A DNA stretch of 33,058 bases from JAFGCR01 sp964538225 (GCA_964538225.1 CAZIDW010000007.1:1-33058); one strand, 5' to 3'; positions 1 to 8,188 are shown, counted from the stretch's first letter. Program-made: numbers and translations. Notes: generated from the sequence alone by a model not told the origin.

Positions 1-2
1 AG

Positions 3-1301
3 CAGAAAAAAGGCGTGGCTATCATCGACCCCCACGGGGATCTGGCGGATGCGGTGATCGATTTTGTCCCGTCCCACCGCACCAATGACGTGGTGATCTT
101 AGACCCGTCCGATATTTCCCATCCGTTTGCGTTTAACATGCTGGAAAGCGGGGAGGACCCCCATAAGCGCAACCTGATCGCGTCCGGACTCCTGGGCGTG
201 TTTAAAAAGATGTATTCAGAAAGCTGGGGCCCCCGCTTGGAGCATATTTTAAGGAACTGCCTGCTCGCGCTGGCCGAGACCCCGAATACCTCGATGCTCG
301 GCATCATGCGTATTCTGGTGGATGATAAATACCGCCGGCAGGTCGTCGATAAGCTCACCAATCCCATGGTGCGCAGTTTCTGGGTCGATGAATTCGGGAA
401 GTTCAACGACCGCATGCGCACCGAAGCCATTTCCCCCATCCAGAATAAGGTCGGTCAGTTTTTGTCCTCCCCCATGATCCGCAACATCGTGGGCCAGGTA
501 AAATCCACGGTCAATATCCGGTTCATGATGGATTCCGGAAAGATCATTATTGTGAATCTGTCGAAAGGCAAGATCGGCGAAGATAATTCCAGTTTGCTTG
601 GCTCGATGCTCATCACTAAATTCCAGCTGGACGCCATGAGCCGTGCGGACACGGCGGAAAAAGACCGTAAGGATTTTTACCTGTATGTGGATGAGTTCCA
701 GAATTTCGCCACCGATGCTTTCGCCACGATTTTATCCGAGGCCCGGAAATACAAACTAAACCTCACCATGGCCAACCAGTATGTGGCCCAGATGCCGGAT
801 GAGGTGCGCGACGCGGTGTTCGGCAATGTGGGTACGTCGCTTTGTTTTCAGGTGGGGTTTGACGACGCGGAATATTTCAGCAACCAGTTTTCTGAAGAAG
901 TCCTGCCGAACGATATCGTATCGCTCCCCAAATACAACTGCTATACCAAACTGATGATCGACGGCATGCCCAGCAGGACGTTCTCGCTCACTACCCTGCC
1001 GCCGCCGGAATCGCATCCGGAAGAAAACCGGCGGGAAAAAATCGTGCGCTTGTCCCGCGAGCGGTACTGCACCCCGCGTGAGGTGGTGGAAGACAAAATC
1101 AACCGATGGGCGCAGTCGTCCCATACGGATAAAAAGACACTGGAAGGCGAAAAAAAAGAGCTGGAGAAACCCAAAGATCAAAACTCAAAGAACGATAAAA
1201 CGAAAGACAAGTCTTCTGAAAAACCAAAATCGAAGCCATCCGGAAAACCGGCCGAAAAGCCGAAGAAAGAGAAGCCCGAAAATCCCTCAAAGAGTAAGTA
1301 G
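3..1301 (+). CDS. TraG/VirD4-like type IV secretion coupling ATPase, 5' truncated by window
   Basis: C-terminal part of a HerA/FtsK-superfamily ATPase of the TraG/VirD4 (conjugative coupling protein) type, expected to act as a hexamer at the inner membrane feeding DNA or protein to a secretion channel. The reading frame is open to the left edge (QKKGVAIIDPHGD), so the Walker A region lies upstream. Visible are the IIDPHGD strand typical of this family and a Walker B with acidic pair in YVDEFQNFAT, followed by the ARKYKLNLTMANQY segment. The last ~60 residues are a Lys/Pro/Ser-rich disordered tail. The GTG at 15 is internal, not the start. A VirB4-like ATPase is encoded about 15 kb away, so the two ATPases may serve one system, although no channel or relaxase gene is visible near either. 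Confidence 0.85.
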   Translation, partial: QKKGVAIIDPHGDLADAVIDFVPSHRTNDVVILDPSDISHPFAFNMLESGEDPHKRNLIASGLLGVFKKMYSESWGPRLEHILRNCLLALAETPNTSMLGIMRILVDDKYRRQVVDKLTNPMVRSFWVDEFGKFNDRMRTEAISPIQNKVGQFLSSPMIRNIVGQVKSTVNIRFMMDSGKIIIVNLSKGKIGEDNSSLLGSMLITKFQLDAMSRADTAEKDRKDFYLYVDEFQNFATDAFATILSEARKYKLNLTMANQYVAQMPDEVRDAVFGNVGTSLCFQVGFDDAEYFSNQFSEEVLPNDIVSLPKYNCYTKLMIDGMPSRTFSLTTLPPPESHPEENRREKIVRLSRERYCTPREVVEDKINRWAQSSHTDKKTLEGEKKELEKPKDQNSKNDKTKDKSSEKPKSKPSGKPAEKPKKEKPENPSKSK

Positions 1302-1320
1302 TTTATAGGTTGTACTTTGT

Positions 1321-1348
1321 AGTGTAAAATAAATACACTTTCTGATTT
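1321..1348 (+). terminator. weak hairpin after the TraG-like gene
   Basis: AGTGTA (1321-1326) pairs with TACACT (1334-1339) across a 7-base A/T loop and is followed by TTCTGATTTTT. The stem is short and AT-only apart from two G-C pairs, so termination is possible but unproven. Confidence 0.35.
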
Positions 1349-1350
1349 TT

Positions 1351-1500
1351 CGTAATAGGAAAAACACTTAAATCTTTGAAAATCTTCTCCTTCCTTACTG
1401 CTTCCTGCTCGCATATCTTCAAAGATTTATCCTCACTAATAACACTGCGAGCCGTCATAAATGAGCGGCTCTACGCTCCGTTCGGAACGCGTTTCTCGCT
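1351..1500 (+). repeat. structured intergenic element, copy A
   Basis: This spacer carries an 11-bp perfect inverted repeat, AAATCTTTGAA (1370-1380) with TTCAAAGATTT (1418-1428), flanked by ACACTTAAATC on the left and GATTTATCCTCA on the right. It continues through CACTGCGAGC (1443-1452) and TTCGGAACGCGTT (1481-1493), almost up to the next gene. A diverged relative with the same order of motifs lies at 30797-30901. The function is unknown; it may be a dispersed palindromic repeat or part of the tyrA-pheA leader. Confidence 0.6.
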
Positions 1501-1507
1501 GCTTACT

Positions 1508-3193
1508 ATGAAAAAAATTATCGGCATCATCGGCGGAAAAGGAAAGATGGGCAGTTATTTTGCTGCTTTTTTTAAGCGGAACGGTTATGAAGTGCTGATC
1601 AGCGATAAGGGCACCACGCTCACCAATGTCCGGCTGGCCGAAAAGGCGGATGTGGTGGTTGTATCAGTACCAATCCATAAGACACGGGCGGTGATCGATG
1701 AGGTGGCGCCGTATGTTAAAAAGTCCGGCCTGCTGATGGATATCACATCCCTCAAAGTTTTCCCGATGAAGGCGATGGAAAAAACCAAAGCCTCGTATCT
1801 GGGCTGTCATCCGCTGTTCGGCCCCACCAATCCCATCGAAGGCCAGCTGGCGGTGCTGTGTCCGGGCCGGGGGAAGAAATGGTTTGACTGGTGGAAAGGC
1901 CTTTTGGAGAAAAACAAAGTAATCGTCCGGATCCTGCCGTCTGAAAAACATGATCAGATGATGGCGTATGTGCAGGCGCTCACGCATTTTTCTGATATCG
2001 CTTTGTCTGACACCCTCCGGAAATCCAAAATCCCTATCCGTGACATGCTGGCGGTCCAGAGCCCGGTGTACCGGCTGGAGCTGGATATGATGGGGCGGCT
2101 TTTAAACCAGGATCCCGAGCTTTATGCCCATATTGAGATGGACAATCCTTTAAGCGCCCAGGTCCTGGAAGATTTTATTGAAAGCTGTCAAAAACTCAAA
2201 GCAATCGTCTCTAAAGAGGATGATAAGCAGTTTGTCCGTTATTTCAGCGCCTGCACCCGTTATCTGGGCCCCTTCGCGCAGGAGGCTATGGCGGAAAGCG
2301 ACCGGCTGATCCGTGAATTGCAGGGGAGTGTTATCTCATCCGTTCCGACTGCCGAGATGGCCAAGTCGATGGATATCGCGGTCCTTGGCCCTGAAAACAC
2401 GTATTCCGACCAGGCGGCTAAACAGGCTTATCCGCAAGCAGAAATCGGTTATATGCCCTCCATTCGCGCGGTGTTCGACTGGACTCTGGAACACAATAAA
2501 AAAGGATTCGTCCCCCTGGAAAACAGCCTCAGCGGGTCAGTGAGGGAGACACTGGATGAACTGTACAAAAAAGACGTGTGGATCGAAAAAGTCGTTTCTT
2601 TCCCCATCCATCTGGCGGTGATGGGGGTTAAAAAAGTGCCGAAAAAGGAAGTCAAGTTCATCTATTCCCATCCCCAGCCCCTGCTCCAGAGTCAGGATAC
2701 GATTCGCAAACAGTTTCCTAAAGCGGTGTGCATCCCCATGGCCAGCACCACGGCGGCGCTTTCGCGGGTGGCGATGGAAAAGAACCCGGCGGCTGTGGCC
2801 ATCGGTTCCGCGGAGGCGGCCCCGCTTTATAGCCTCAAGGTCCTCCGACCCTCGGTTGAGGACAGTCAGGCCAATACCACGTATTTCGCGGTTATCCGCA
2901 AAAAACCCCGGCGCCCGGACCTCAAAAAGGCCGTTAAAACGTCCATCGCGTTCCATTTTTCTAAAGATTCCCCCGGTTCGCTGTTCGCCGTTCTCCAGGA
3001 TTTCGCCGAGGCCCATATCAACCTCACTAAGATCGAATCCCGCCCGAATCCCAAACTCAGCGGGGACTATGTGTTTTACACGGATTTTGAAGGCACGTTA
3101 GCGGATTCAAACGTTAAAAAAACCCTCGATCGTGTCCGAAAGAGGGTCGCACGGTTAAAGGTGCTGGGGTGTTATCCGATGGATCAGTTATAA
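1508..3193 (+). CDS. TyrA-PheA fusion: prephenate dehydrogenase / prephenate dehydratase
   Basis: 561-residue bifunctional enzyme at the prephenate branch point, predicted to make 4-hydroxyphenylpyruvate (Tyr) and phenylpyruvate (Phe). Residues 1-280 form the dehydrogenase: Rossmann loop IGGKGKMG (8-15), GCHPLFGP with the conserved His (101) and a helical dimerisation region. Residues 289-465 form the dehydratase (VLGPENTYSDQAA; VPLENSLSGSV; NTTYF at 456-460). Residues 478-558 form an ACT domain with the ESRP motif (510-513) used for Phe feedback. No chorismate mutase domain is seen. In the dehydratase motif usually written N-x-T-R-F the Thr is kept (458) but Arg is Tyr (459). The frame is open further upstream, but ATG 1508 is chosen because the Rossmann fold begins there and upstream codons read through a repeat. 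Confidence 0.9.
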   Translation: MKKIIGIIGGKGKMGSYFAAFFKRNGYEVLISDKGTTLTNVRLAEKADVVVVSVPIHKTRAVIDEVAPYVKKSGLLMDITSLKVFPMKAMEKTKASYLGCHPLFGPTNPIEGQLAVLCPGRGKKWFDWWKGLLEKNKVIVRILPSEKHDQMMAYVQALTHFSDIALSDTLRKSKIPIRDMLAVQSPVYRLELDMMGRLLNQDPELYAHIEMDNPLSAQVLEDFIESCQKLKAIVSKEDDKQFVRYFSACTRYLGPFAQEAMAESDRLIRELQGSVISSVPTAEMAKSMDIAVLGPENTYSDQAAKQAYPQAEIGYMPSIRAVFDWTLEHNKKGFVPLENSLSGSVRETLDELYKKDVWIEKVVSFPIHLAVMGVKKVPKKEVKFIYSHPQPLLQSQDTIRKQFPKAVCIPMASTTAALSRVAMEKNPAAVAIGSAEAAPLYSLKVLRPSVEDSQANTTYFAVIRKKPRRPDLKKAVKTSIAFHFSKDSPGSLFAVLQDFAEAHINLTKIESRPNPKLSGDYVFYTDFEGTLADSNVKKTLDRVRKRVARLKVLGCYPMDQL

Positions 3194-3696
3194 AACAGGT
3201 TATTCCGATTGATTACTTTTGCTGATTTTTTTATATCCATTACATATAATTTGGGGTCTTCCAGCAACGCGTTAACTTCATCTTCTATTTTTTTTATCTG
3301 CCTTTCCATTGGCTCTCTTTCTTCGGATGACTCATCCAGTTCATCTAATTTTTTCTGTATGTTTTCAACTTCATCTTCTTTTTCCATAATAATGTCTCTA
3401 TATTCTTCCAGTCTTTCCAGAAAGACCTGCCACCGGGATCCGAGGACATCGTATATTGCGGAAATCCCTGCACCTGTTTCCAGCGTGCATCCTTTCATCA
3501 ATGCAATATCTTCTTTTTTTGCCCCTTCTCTTAGCAGATTTTTTGAAATCAGATAACGAAAGAGAACTAGTGCAGAGAATTTTTGATAAAATTCACGGCG
3601 TTCATCCATACTCATCGCTTCCAGTTCTTCCATACTGCGTTCTAATATATCAACGTCACTATCAGTGAGTGGTTTATCGTTTTCGTTTGGCATCAT
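3184..3696 (-). CDS. hypothetical coiled-coil protein
   Basis: 170-residue acidic protein that I do not recognise. Residues 10-60 are helical, then GCTLETGAGISAIYDVLGSRWQ suggests a compact segment, then residues 95-150 form a strongly charged predicted coiled coil (EDEVENIQKKLDELDE... IKKIEDEVNALLED). There is no signal peptide or membrane segment. Its 3' end overlaps the tyrA-pheA stop region by 10 bases in convergent orientation. A strong promoter lies 30-58 bases upstream. Two adjacent Met codons (3696, 3693) could start it, neither with a ribosome binding site. It ends with TGA. Confidence 0.75.
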   Translation of the reverse strand: MMPNENDKPLTDSDVDILERSMEELEAMSMDERREFYQKFSALVLFRYLISKNLLREGAKKEDIALMKGCTLETGAGISAIYDVLGSRWQVFLERLEEYRDIIMEKEDEVENIQKKLDELDESSEEREPMERQIKKIEDEVNALLEDPKLYVMDIKKSAKVINRNNLFYN

Positions 3697-3725
3697 AAAA
3701 TACGAAAGTTAATCAAAAGGTTATT

Positions 3726-3754
3726 ATATTAATATATATATTATTATTTGTCAA
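3726..3754 (-). promoter_or_regulatory. sigma70-type promoter for the coiled-coil protein gene
   Basis: On the minus strand: TTGACA (3754-3749), 17-bp spacer of A/T only, TAATAT (3731-3726). The predicted transcript begins near 3719, about 23 bases before the start codon. Confidence 0.75.
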
Positions 3755-3763
3755 TATAATTTT

Positions 3764-3795
3764 TTTAAAAAAAGAAGCCTGACTTTTGATCAGGC
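3764..3795 (-). terminator. intrinsic terminator of the 255-residue protein gene
   Basis: Reading the minus strand: GCCTGA (3795-3790), 7-base loop, TCAGGC (3782-3777), followed by TTCTTTTTTT. This is a 6-bp stem plus U-tract directly downstream of the minus-strand gene ending at 3817. Confidence 0.75.
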
Positions 3796-3816
3796 CTCCT
3801 GTATTAGTTTTTTTAT

Positions 3817-4584
3817 TTATGCAGCTTCAGTCTCCTGGTCATCCGGCAAAGGAGAAGCCCCTCTCATTATACGGTCTTTTAGAATATCGGCTGCTACCTC
3901 CGAAGAAACCTCCGCTTTAAGGGCCAGCCTGATCTCATCCAATTCAGGAGAAGGCAGGTTATCGGGATTTTTTTCCAACGCATAAAGAAAACGGTCTAAT
4001 TTTTCATCGGCAAAATTCTGGTTTTCTTTTCCAAACATATACAGTAAACCCTTTTTCACCTTTTCTTTTCCGTATCGCTCGAGCCATGCCGCTACCAGGC
4101 CACTGCTTAATTTTTCATGCTTACCTTTCAATGCTTCGACTTCTTCAGCCGGCGGAGCGGCTTCAGCGGCTTCTTCCGCCATGCGTTCGGTTCGCGGACG
4201 GGTTTTAGCAGCGGGCTGCTGCCATAAGGTCCCGGCTTCGATTCCGGAGACCGCTACATCCTCATCCTCTGCTTCTTCCTCGTTCAGCTCAAAAGGTTTT
4301 AAGGCGTCTTCGATGTCCTCATCAGGGAGGAGCTGTTCCTCTTTCTGTCTTCGTTTTTTGTCATACACCGTCTCTGCGGCTTCTTTGATAGCGCCGTAGC
4401 GTTCACGGTCTTCTGCTTTCCCGGAGGCTAGCAGCTGGTCGACCAGGTTCCGCACGTCATAGACTTGGCTGACTTCCCGTTTTTCCAGTTCACCCTTAGC
4501 TTCCTGGATGCTTTTGCCTTCCAGGTTTTCGACGATGACGGACGCGTCATAGCTCCGGCCTTGTTTTTCAGATGTATCAAGCAT
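3817..4584 (-). CDS. hypothetical acidic protein
   Basis: 255 residues, family not recognised. Residues 1-80 are helical and charged. Residues 85-155 are a low-complexity acidic/Ala-Pro linker (LNEEEAEDEDVAV; EEAAEAAPPAEEVEAL). Residues 160-245 look like a small helical domain (LVAAWLERYGKEKVKKGLLYMFGKENQNFADEKLDRFLYALEKNP). There is no signal peptide or transmembrane segment, so it is probably cytosolic. It has its own promoter about 100 bases upstream, a structured leader (see 4603-4676) and an intrinsic terminator, making it a single-gene transcription unit. Confidence 0.75.
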   Translation of the reverse strand: MLDTSEKQGRSYDASVIVENLEGKSIQEAKGELEKREVSQVYDVRNLVDQLLASGKAEDRERYGAIKEAAETVYDKKRRQKEEQLLPDEDIEDALKPFELNEEEAEDEDVAVSGIEAGTLWQQPAAKTRPRTERMAEEAAEAAPPAEEVEALKGKHEKLSSGLVAAWLERYGKEKVKKGLLYMFGKENQNFADEKLDRFLYALEKNPDNLPSPELDEIRLALKAEVSSEVAADILKDRIMRGASPLPDDQETEAA

Positions 4585-4602
4585 GGTTTTAATTTTATTT
4601 AT

Positions 4603-4676
4603 CCTTCGTAGTGAGACTGATGGTGTTTAGATTCTCCGCAACCTACGAAGGTGAGAAATAAATCACTACGGAGAAT
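4603..4676 (-). promoter_or_regulatory. leader with three competing stems
   Basis: Between the promoter and start codon of the minus-strand acidic protein gene lie three inverted repeats sharing arms: CCTTCGTAG 4603-4611 with CTACGAAGG 4643-4651; CGTAGTGA 4607-4614 with TCACTACG 4663-4670; ATTCTCCG 4631-4638 with CGGAGAAT 4669-4676. The first two overlap at the gene-proximal arm and the last two overlap at the promoter-proximal arm, so not all can form at once. This is the geometry of an RNA switch, or of a pseudoknot. No known riboswitch class is recognised. Confidence 0.5.
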
Positions 4677-4686
4677 GAATCTTAGT

Positions 4687-4715
4687 ATTATAGCATAAAT
4701 CAACTTTAAAATCAA
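4687..4715 (-). promoter_or_regulatory. sigma70-type promoter for the acidic protein gene
   Basis: Minus strand: TTGATT (4715-4710), 17-bp spacer, TATAAT (4692-4687). The predicted start is near 4680, giving a 5' leader of about 95 bases that contains the competing stems. Confidence 0.75.
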
Positions 4716-4742
4716 TACATCACGGGCTTAAAAATCGTGAAA

Positions 4743-4754
4743 ATATGGTAGAAT
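4743..4754 (+). promoter_or_regulatory. extended -10 promoter for rmlB
   Basis: ATATGGTAGAAT contains TG-n-TAGAAT (an extended -10) 22 bases before the rmlB ATG. There is no good -35 box, which extended -10 promoters tolerate. Confidence 0.45.
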
Positions 4755-4776
4755 GCCTTCGTTTTAATAACTTCTT

Positions 4777-5715
4777 ATGAGACTGCTCGTTACTGGCGGA
4801 GCTGGTTTTATCGGCTCCCATTTCATCCGTTATTTGCTCGGCAATTATCCGGATTACGAAGTCATCAACCTTGATAACCTCACCTACGCGGGGAATTCAG
4901 ACAATGTGTCCGATATCGTTGATAACCCCCGTTATTCCTTTGTAAAAGGGGATATCGCGGACCGGAAGCTGGTGGATGAGCTGGCGGGAAATGTGGACAC
5001 CATCATCAATTTCGCGGCGGAGACCCATGTGGATAACAGTATCAAAGACGCAACTCCCTTCCTGACGACGAACGTAATCGGCACACAGACGCTGATCGAG
5101 GCCGCCTTAAAACATAAACATCCCCGTTACCTCCAGATCTCCACTGATGAGGTGTACGGAGATATCGAAGGCGGACTGTTTACTGAAGGTTCCCCCCTGA
5201 AACCCAGTTCGCCGTATTCCGCCTCCAAGGCGGCCGGGGATATGATGGTGCTGTCGGCAATCCGCACGTACGGCCTGCCGGGAGTCATCTCCCGCTGTTC
5301 CAATAATTACGGAACGCATCAGTATCCGGAAAAACTACTGCCGTTTTTTATCCAAAAACTCCTGAAAGGCGAGAAAGCGCCGTTGTACGGCGACGGATCG
5401 AATGTGCGCGACTGGCTGCATGTCACTGACCATTGCCGGGCGGTGGACCTGATCCTGCATCAGGGAAAAATCGGGGAAATTTATAATGTGGGGGCGAACA
5501 ACGAACATTCCAATCTCAGGGTCACCAAAAGGATGCTTGGCATCCTCGGCCTGCCGGAAGACCAGTTTGAATTTGTAAAAGACCGCCCCGGCCATGATAT
5601 CCGGTATGCCATTGATGCCACCAAAATCAGAAATGAGCTGGGCTGGGAACCGACGGTTGATTTTGAGGAGGGATTTAGGGAAACTGTCGAATGGTATAAG
5701 AACCGATTTCAATAA
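4777..5715 (+). CDS. rmlB: dTDP-glucose 4,6-dehydratase-like NAD-dependent epimerase/dehydratase
   Basis: 312-residue short-chain dehydrogenase/reductase of the extended type, matching RmlB, which converts dTDP-glucose to dTDP-4-keto-6-deoxyglucose for deoxysugar (rhamnose-like) synthesis. Visible: NAD loop TGGAGFIGS (6-14), the RmlB-specific TDEVYG (123-128) with the Asp-Glu pair used in dehydration, YSASK (147-151) catalytic Tyr/Lys, NNYGTHQYPEKLLP and DWLHVTDHC. It is slightly shorter than the usual 330-360 residues, mainly in loops. rmlA, rmlC and rmlD are not in the window, so the end product is unknown. glmS follows on the same strand after an 87-base palindromic spacer. Confidence 0.88.
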   Translation: MRLLVTGGAGFIGSHFIRYLLGNYPDYEVINLDNLTYAGNSDNVSDIVDNPRYSFVKGDIADRKLVDELAGNVDTIINFAAETHVDNSIKDATPFLTTNVIGTQTLIEAALKHKHPRYLQISTDEVYGDIEGGLFTEGSPLKPSSPYSASKAAGDMMVLSAIRTYGLPGVISRCSNNYGTHQYPEKLLPFFIQKLLKGEKAPLYGDGSNVRDWLHVTDHCRAVDLILHQGKIGEIYNVGANNEHSNLRVTKRMLGILGLPEDQFEFVKDRPGHDIRYAIDATKIRNELGWEPTVDFEEGFRETVEWYKNRFQ

Positions 5716-5802
5716 CAAATTTTAAATGACCAATTTTAAATTTTAATTTGGTCGGTAAAAATTGTAATTTGTCATTTGTAATTTAAAATTTAAAATTTTT
5801 GT
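5716..5802 (+). repeat. AT-rich palindromic spacer between rmlB and glmS
   Basis: The spacer begins at the rmlB stop codon and consists of variants of AATTTTAAA, AATTTGTCATTTGTAATTT and their complements. The clearest hairpin is GACCAA (5728-5733) with TTGGTC (5748-5753). The two halves also form a longer imperfect palindrome. No clear U-tract terminator or promoter is visible, so read-through into glmS is likely. Confidence 0.55.
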
Positions 5803-7566
5803 ATGTGCGGAATATTCGGCTATCTCGGCAAGCGCGACAATGCGCTCGAGGTCGTCATCAAAGGATTGCAGAAACTGGAGTACCGCGGGTATGACTCGTG
5901 GGGCGTGACCACCGATTTGGATGGTGAGCTTTTTTGCCATAAAAAGGTCGGGAAGATCTCTGGGGCGAACCTGGATGATTTTAAAGATAAAAAGACCCAT
6001 CTGGCCATCGGCCACACCCGCTGGGCCACCCATGGCGGAGTGACGGACGTGAACGCCCATCCGCATTTCGATCCGGAAAAACAAGTCGCGGTGGTGCATA
6101 ACGGGATCATTGAAAACTACCAGGAGCTCCGCGAGGAATTGGGGAAAGAAAATTTTGTGTCGGAAACCGATACGGAAGTCATCGCCCACCTGATCGCTTA
6201 TTACCGGAAGACTCATCCGTTTAAAGAGGCGGTCTTAAAAGCCATCCAGCGGCTGGAGGGCCGGTTTGCCATTGTAGTCCTGAATGTGGGGGAAAAGTAC
6301 CTGGTGGCCGCGCGCCGGGGGTCGCCCCTGATTGTCGGGATCGGGGACGAAGAGATATTTTTAGCCTCCGACATTCCGGCGTTTCTGGAATACACCCAGG
6401 AAGTCAATTATCTGGATGACAATGAAATGGTCATTGTGAATGACGGGGTGGAATTTCTGAATCTGGAAACCGGCGCGCCGGTCAAGAAACGCCTGGTGAA
6501 TATCGACTGGCAGGCGGAATCGGCGGAAAAAGGGGAGTATGACCATTTTATGCTGAAAGAGATCCTGGAGCAGAAGGACTGTATCCACCGCGCTATTAAC
6601 CAGGACACGGATGAGATCATGCACATCGCCCAGCAGATCAAGGATTCGCGGGGCTGTTTCCTTTCCGGTTGCGGCACCGCCGGCAAAGTGTGTATGGCCG
6701 GAGAGTATTTCTTTTCCATCATTGCGAACCGTCATGTGAATTTCGCGCCGTCATCCGAATTTCCGATCTATCATCACTTTCTGCGCCCGGAAAGCCTTTT
6801 AATCGTTATTTCCCAGAGCGGCGAGACCGCGGACGTGCTGGAAGCCATGGAAGCGGCTAAAAAGAAAGGCGCTAAAGTGCTTTCCATCGTCAATGTAGAA
6901 GGCTCCACCATTGCCCGGCAGTCGGATTTTTCTCTCCATATCAAAGCCGGACCGGAAAAAGCCGTGGCTTCCACCAAAGCCGCCACGTCCCAGATGGCTT
7001 TGCTTATCCTCATCGCTACGGCCATGATCGGTGAACTGCAGGAAGGCCGGCGGATCCTGGCGGAAGTCGCGTCGAAAATCAATGATATGCTTAACCCCCG
7101 TTTTCTCACATACATTAAAAATGTGGCGGAAAAAATCAAAGACCAGGAAAACGCCTATATCATCGGTAAGGCGGAAAACTACCCCATGGCATTAGAGGCG
7201 GCGATCAAGATTCAGGAAGTCAGTTACGTGCACGCGGAAGGGTTCGCGGCCGGTGAGCTGAAACACGGCCCCATCGCTTTGATCACCAAAGGCACGCCCT
7301 GCATTTCATTTGTGGCGAACGATGAAGTGAAACAGGATGTGCTGAATAACACCATAGAATTGAAAGCCCGGGGCGCGTATATCATCGGTATCGGCCCGGA
7401 TAACCACGAGGTGTTTGACGAATGGATCAAGGTGCCGGATGTGGGTGCGGCGTCCCCGCTGGTAAACATCATCCCTATCCAGTTGCTTGCTTATTATATC
7501 GCGGTCCTCCGCGGGCTGGATCCGGATATGCCGAGGAACCTGGCTAAATCTGTTACTGTAAAATAA
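5803..7566 (+). CDS. glmS: glutamine-fructose-6-phosphate aminotransferase (isomerizing)
   Basis: 587-residue GlmS: fructose-6-phosphate + glutamine gives glucosamine-6-phosphate + glutamate, the first step to UDP-GlcNAc for the cell wall. The N-terminal Ntn amidotransferase domain begins MCGIFGYLG, with Cys2 the nucleophile after Met removal; EYRGYDSWGV and GHTRWATHG are conserved. Two SIS domains follow: one near residues 285-410 (GCGTAGKV; SQSGETADVLEA; KAATSQ), the second near 450-570 (YAEGF-like VSYVHAEGFAAGELKHGPIAL). The C-terminus DPDMPRNLAKSVTVK is canonical. Length is normal. No glmS ribozyme is recognisable upstream. The next gene starts one base after the stop, implying one operon. 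Confidence 0.96.
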   Translation: MCGIFGYLGKRDNALEVVIKGLQKLEYRGYDSWGVTTDLDGELFCHKKVGKISGANLDDFKDKKTHLAIGHTRWATHGGVTDVNAHPHFDPEKQVAVVHNGIIENYQELREELGKENFVSETDTEVIAHLIAYYRKTHPFKEAVLKAIQRLEGRFAIVVLNVGEKYLVAARRGSPLIVGIGDEEIFLASDIPAFLEYTQEVNYLDDNEMVIVNDGVEFLNLETGAPVKKRLVNIDWQAESAEKGEYDHFMLKEILEQKDCIHRAINQDTDEIMHIAQQIKDSRGCFLSGCGTAGKVCMAGEYFFSIIANRHVNFAPSSEFPIYHHFLRPESLLIVISQSGETADVLEAMEAAKKKGAKVLSIVNVEGSTIARQSDFSLHIKAGPEKAVASTKAATSQMALLILIATAMIGELQEGRRILAEVASKINDMLNPRFLTYIKNVAEKIKDQENAYIIGKAENYPMALEAAIKIQEVSYVHAEGFAAGELKHGPIALITKGTPCISFVANDEVKQDVLNNTIELKARGAYIIGIGPDNHEVFDEWIKVPDVGAASPLVNIIPIQLLAYYIAVLRGLDPDMPRNLAKSVTVK

Positions 7567-7567
7567 A

Positions 7568-8188
7568 ATGGAATTTTTATTCAGCGCGTCCATCAACCAA
7601 TATAAGATCTTAATGGTCTTCTGGAACCTGTTTCTGGCTTTGGTGCCCTGTCTGACCGCGTATCACCTGAATAAAGTGGTGGGGGAGAAAAAATGGAATA
7701 AGCTGGGCAAAGCCCAATGGGCCTTTGTTTTTTTGTTTTTGTTCTGGCTTTTGATGCTTCCGAATACCGCTTATCTGTTTACGATGGTCCGGCATCTGGC
7801 GGATTATTGTCCTGATCTTGATTGTTACCGGGTCTGTCCGGAACAGACATGGATGGTGATGTTCTTTTTTGTGTACGCGCTTTTGGGTGTGCCTGCCTTT
7901 TATTACGCAATCGATAAGATGAAACAGGTCTTTAAGACCTTATTCAGCCCGCGTTCTGCCGCTTTTCTCCCTGTTTTTACTGTTCCTCTTGCGGCTATTG
8001 GTGTAATGGTCGGGCTTTTTGAGCGTTATAACAGCTGGGATATCCTGATCAAAGGAGATGAGATTATAAGCACAGTGTCCAGTTATTTTACCAATGCGGA
8101 TGATTTTATTAACTTTTTTGCCTTTACCCTGAGCTTTTATCTGATTTACTATAGTATAGATTTTTTATTATGGAAAAAGAAAAGATGA
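7568..8188 (+). CDS. DUF1361 multi-pass membrane protein
   Basis: 206-residue integral membrane protein with about six hydrophobic segments (near residues 12-32, 50-70, 93-115, 134-155, 183-200). It matches DUF1361 by its LFLALVP start, the LMLPNTAYLFTMVRHL signature (family pattern LPNxxYxxTDLxHL) and FERYNSWD. The function of the family is unknown. It follows glmS by one base and overlaps the acylphosphatase start by ATGA, so it is translationally embedded in this operon. Confidence 0.8.
   Translation: MEFLFSASINQYKILMVFWNLFLALVPCLTAYHLNKVVGEKKWNKLGKAQWAFVFLFLFWLLMLPNTAYLFTMVRHLADYCPDLDCYRVCPEQTWMVMFFFVYALLGVPAFYYAIDKMKQVFKTLFSPRSAAFLPVFTVPLAAIGVMVGLFERYNSWDILIKGDEIISTVSSYFTNADDFINFFAFTLSFYLIYYSIDFLLWKKKR

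Noticed and set aside
756..1181. Minus-strand ORFs of 141 and 77 codons under the TraG-like gene
   Set aside because: Antisense shadows of a strongly conserved ATPase; no motifs of their own.
5716..5802. glmS ribozyme upstream of glmS
   Set aside because: The spacer is 87 bases of AT-rich palindrome with no recognisable glmS catalytic core.
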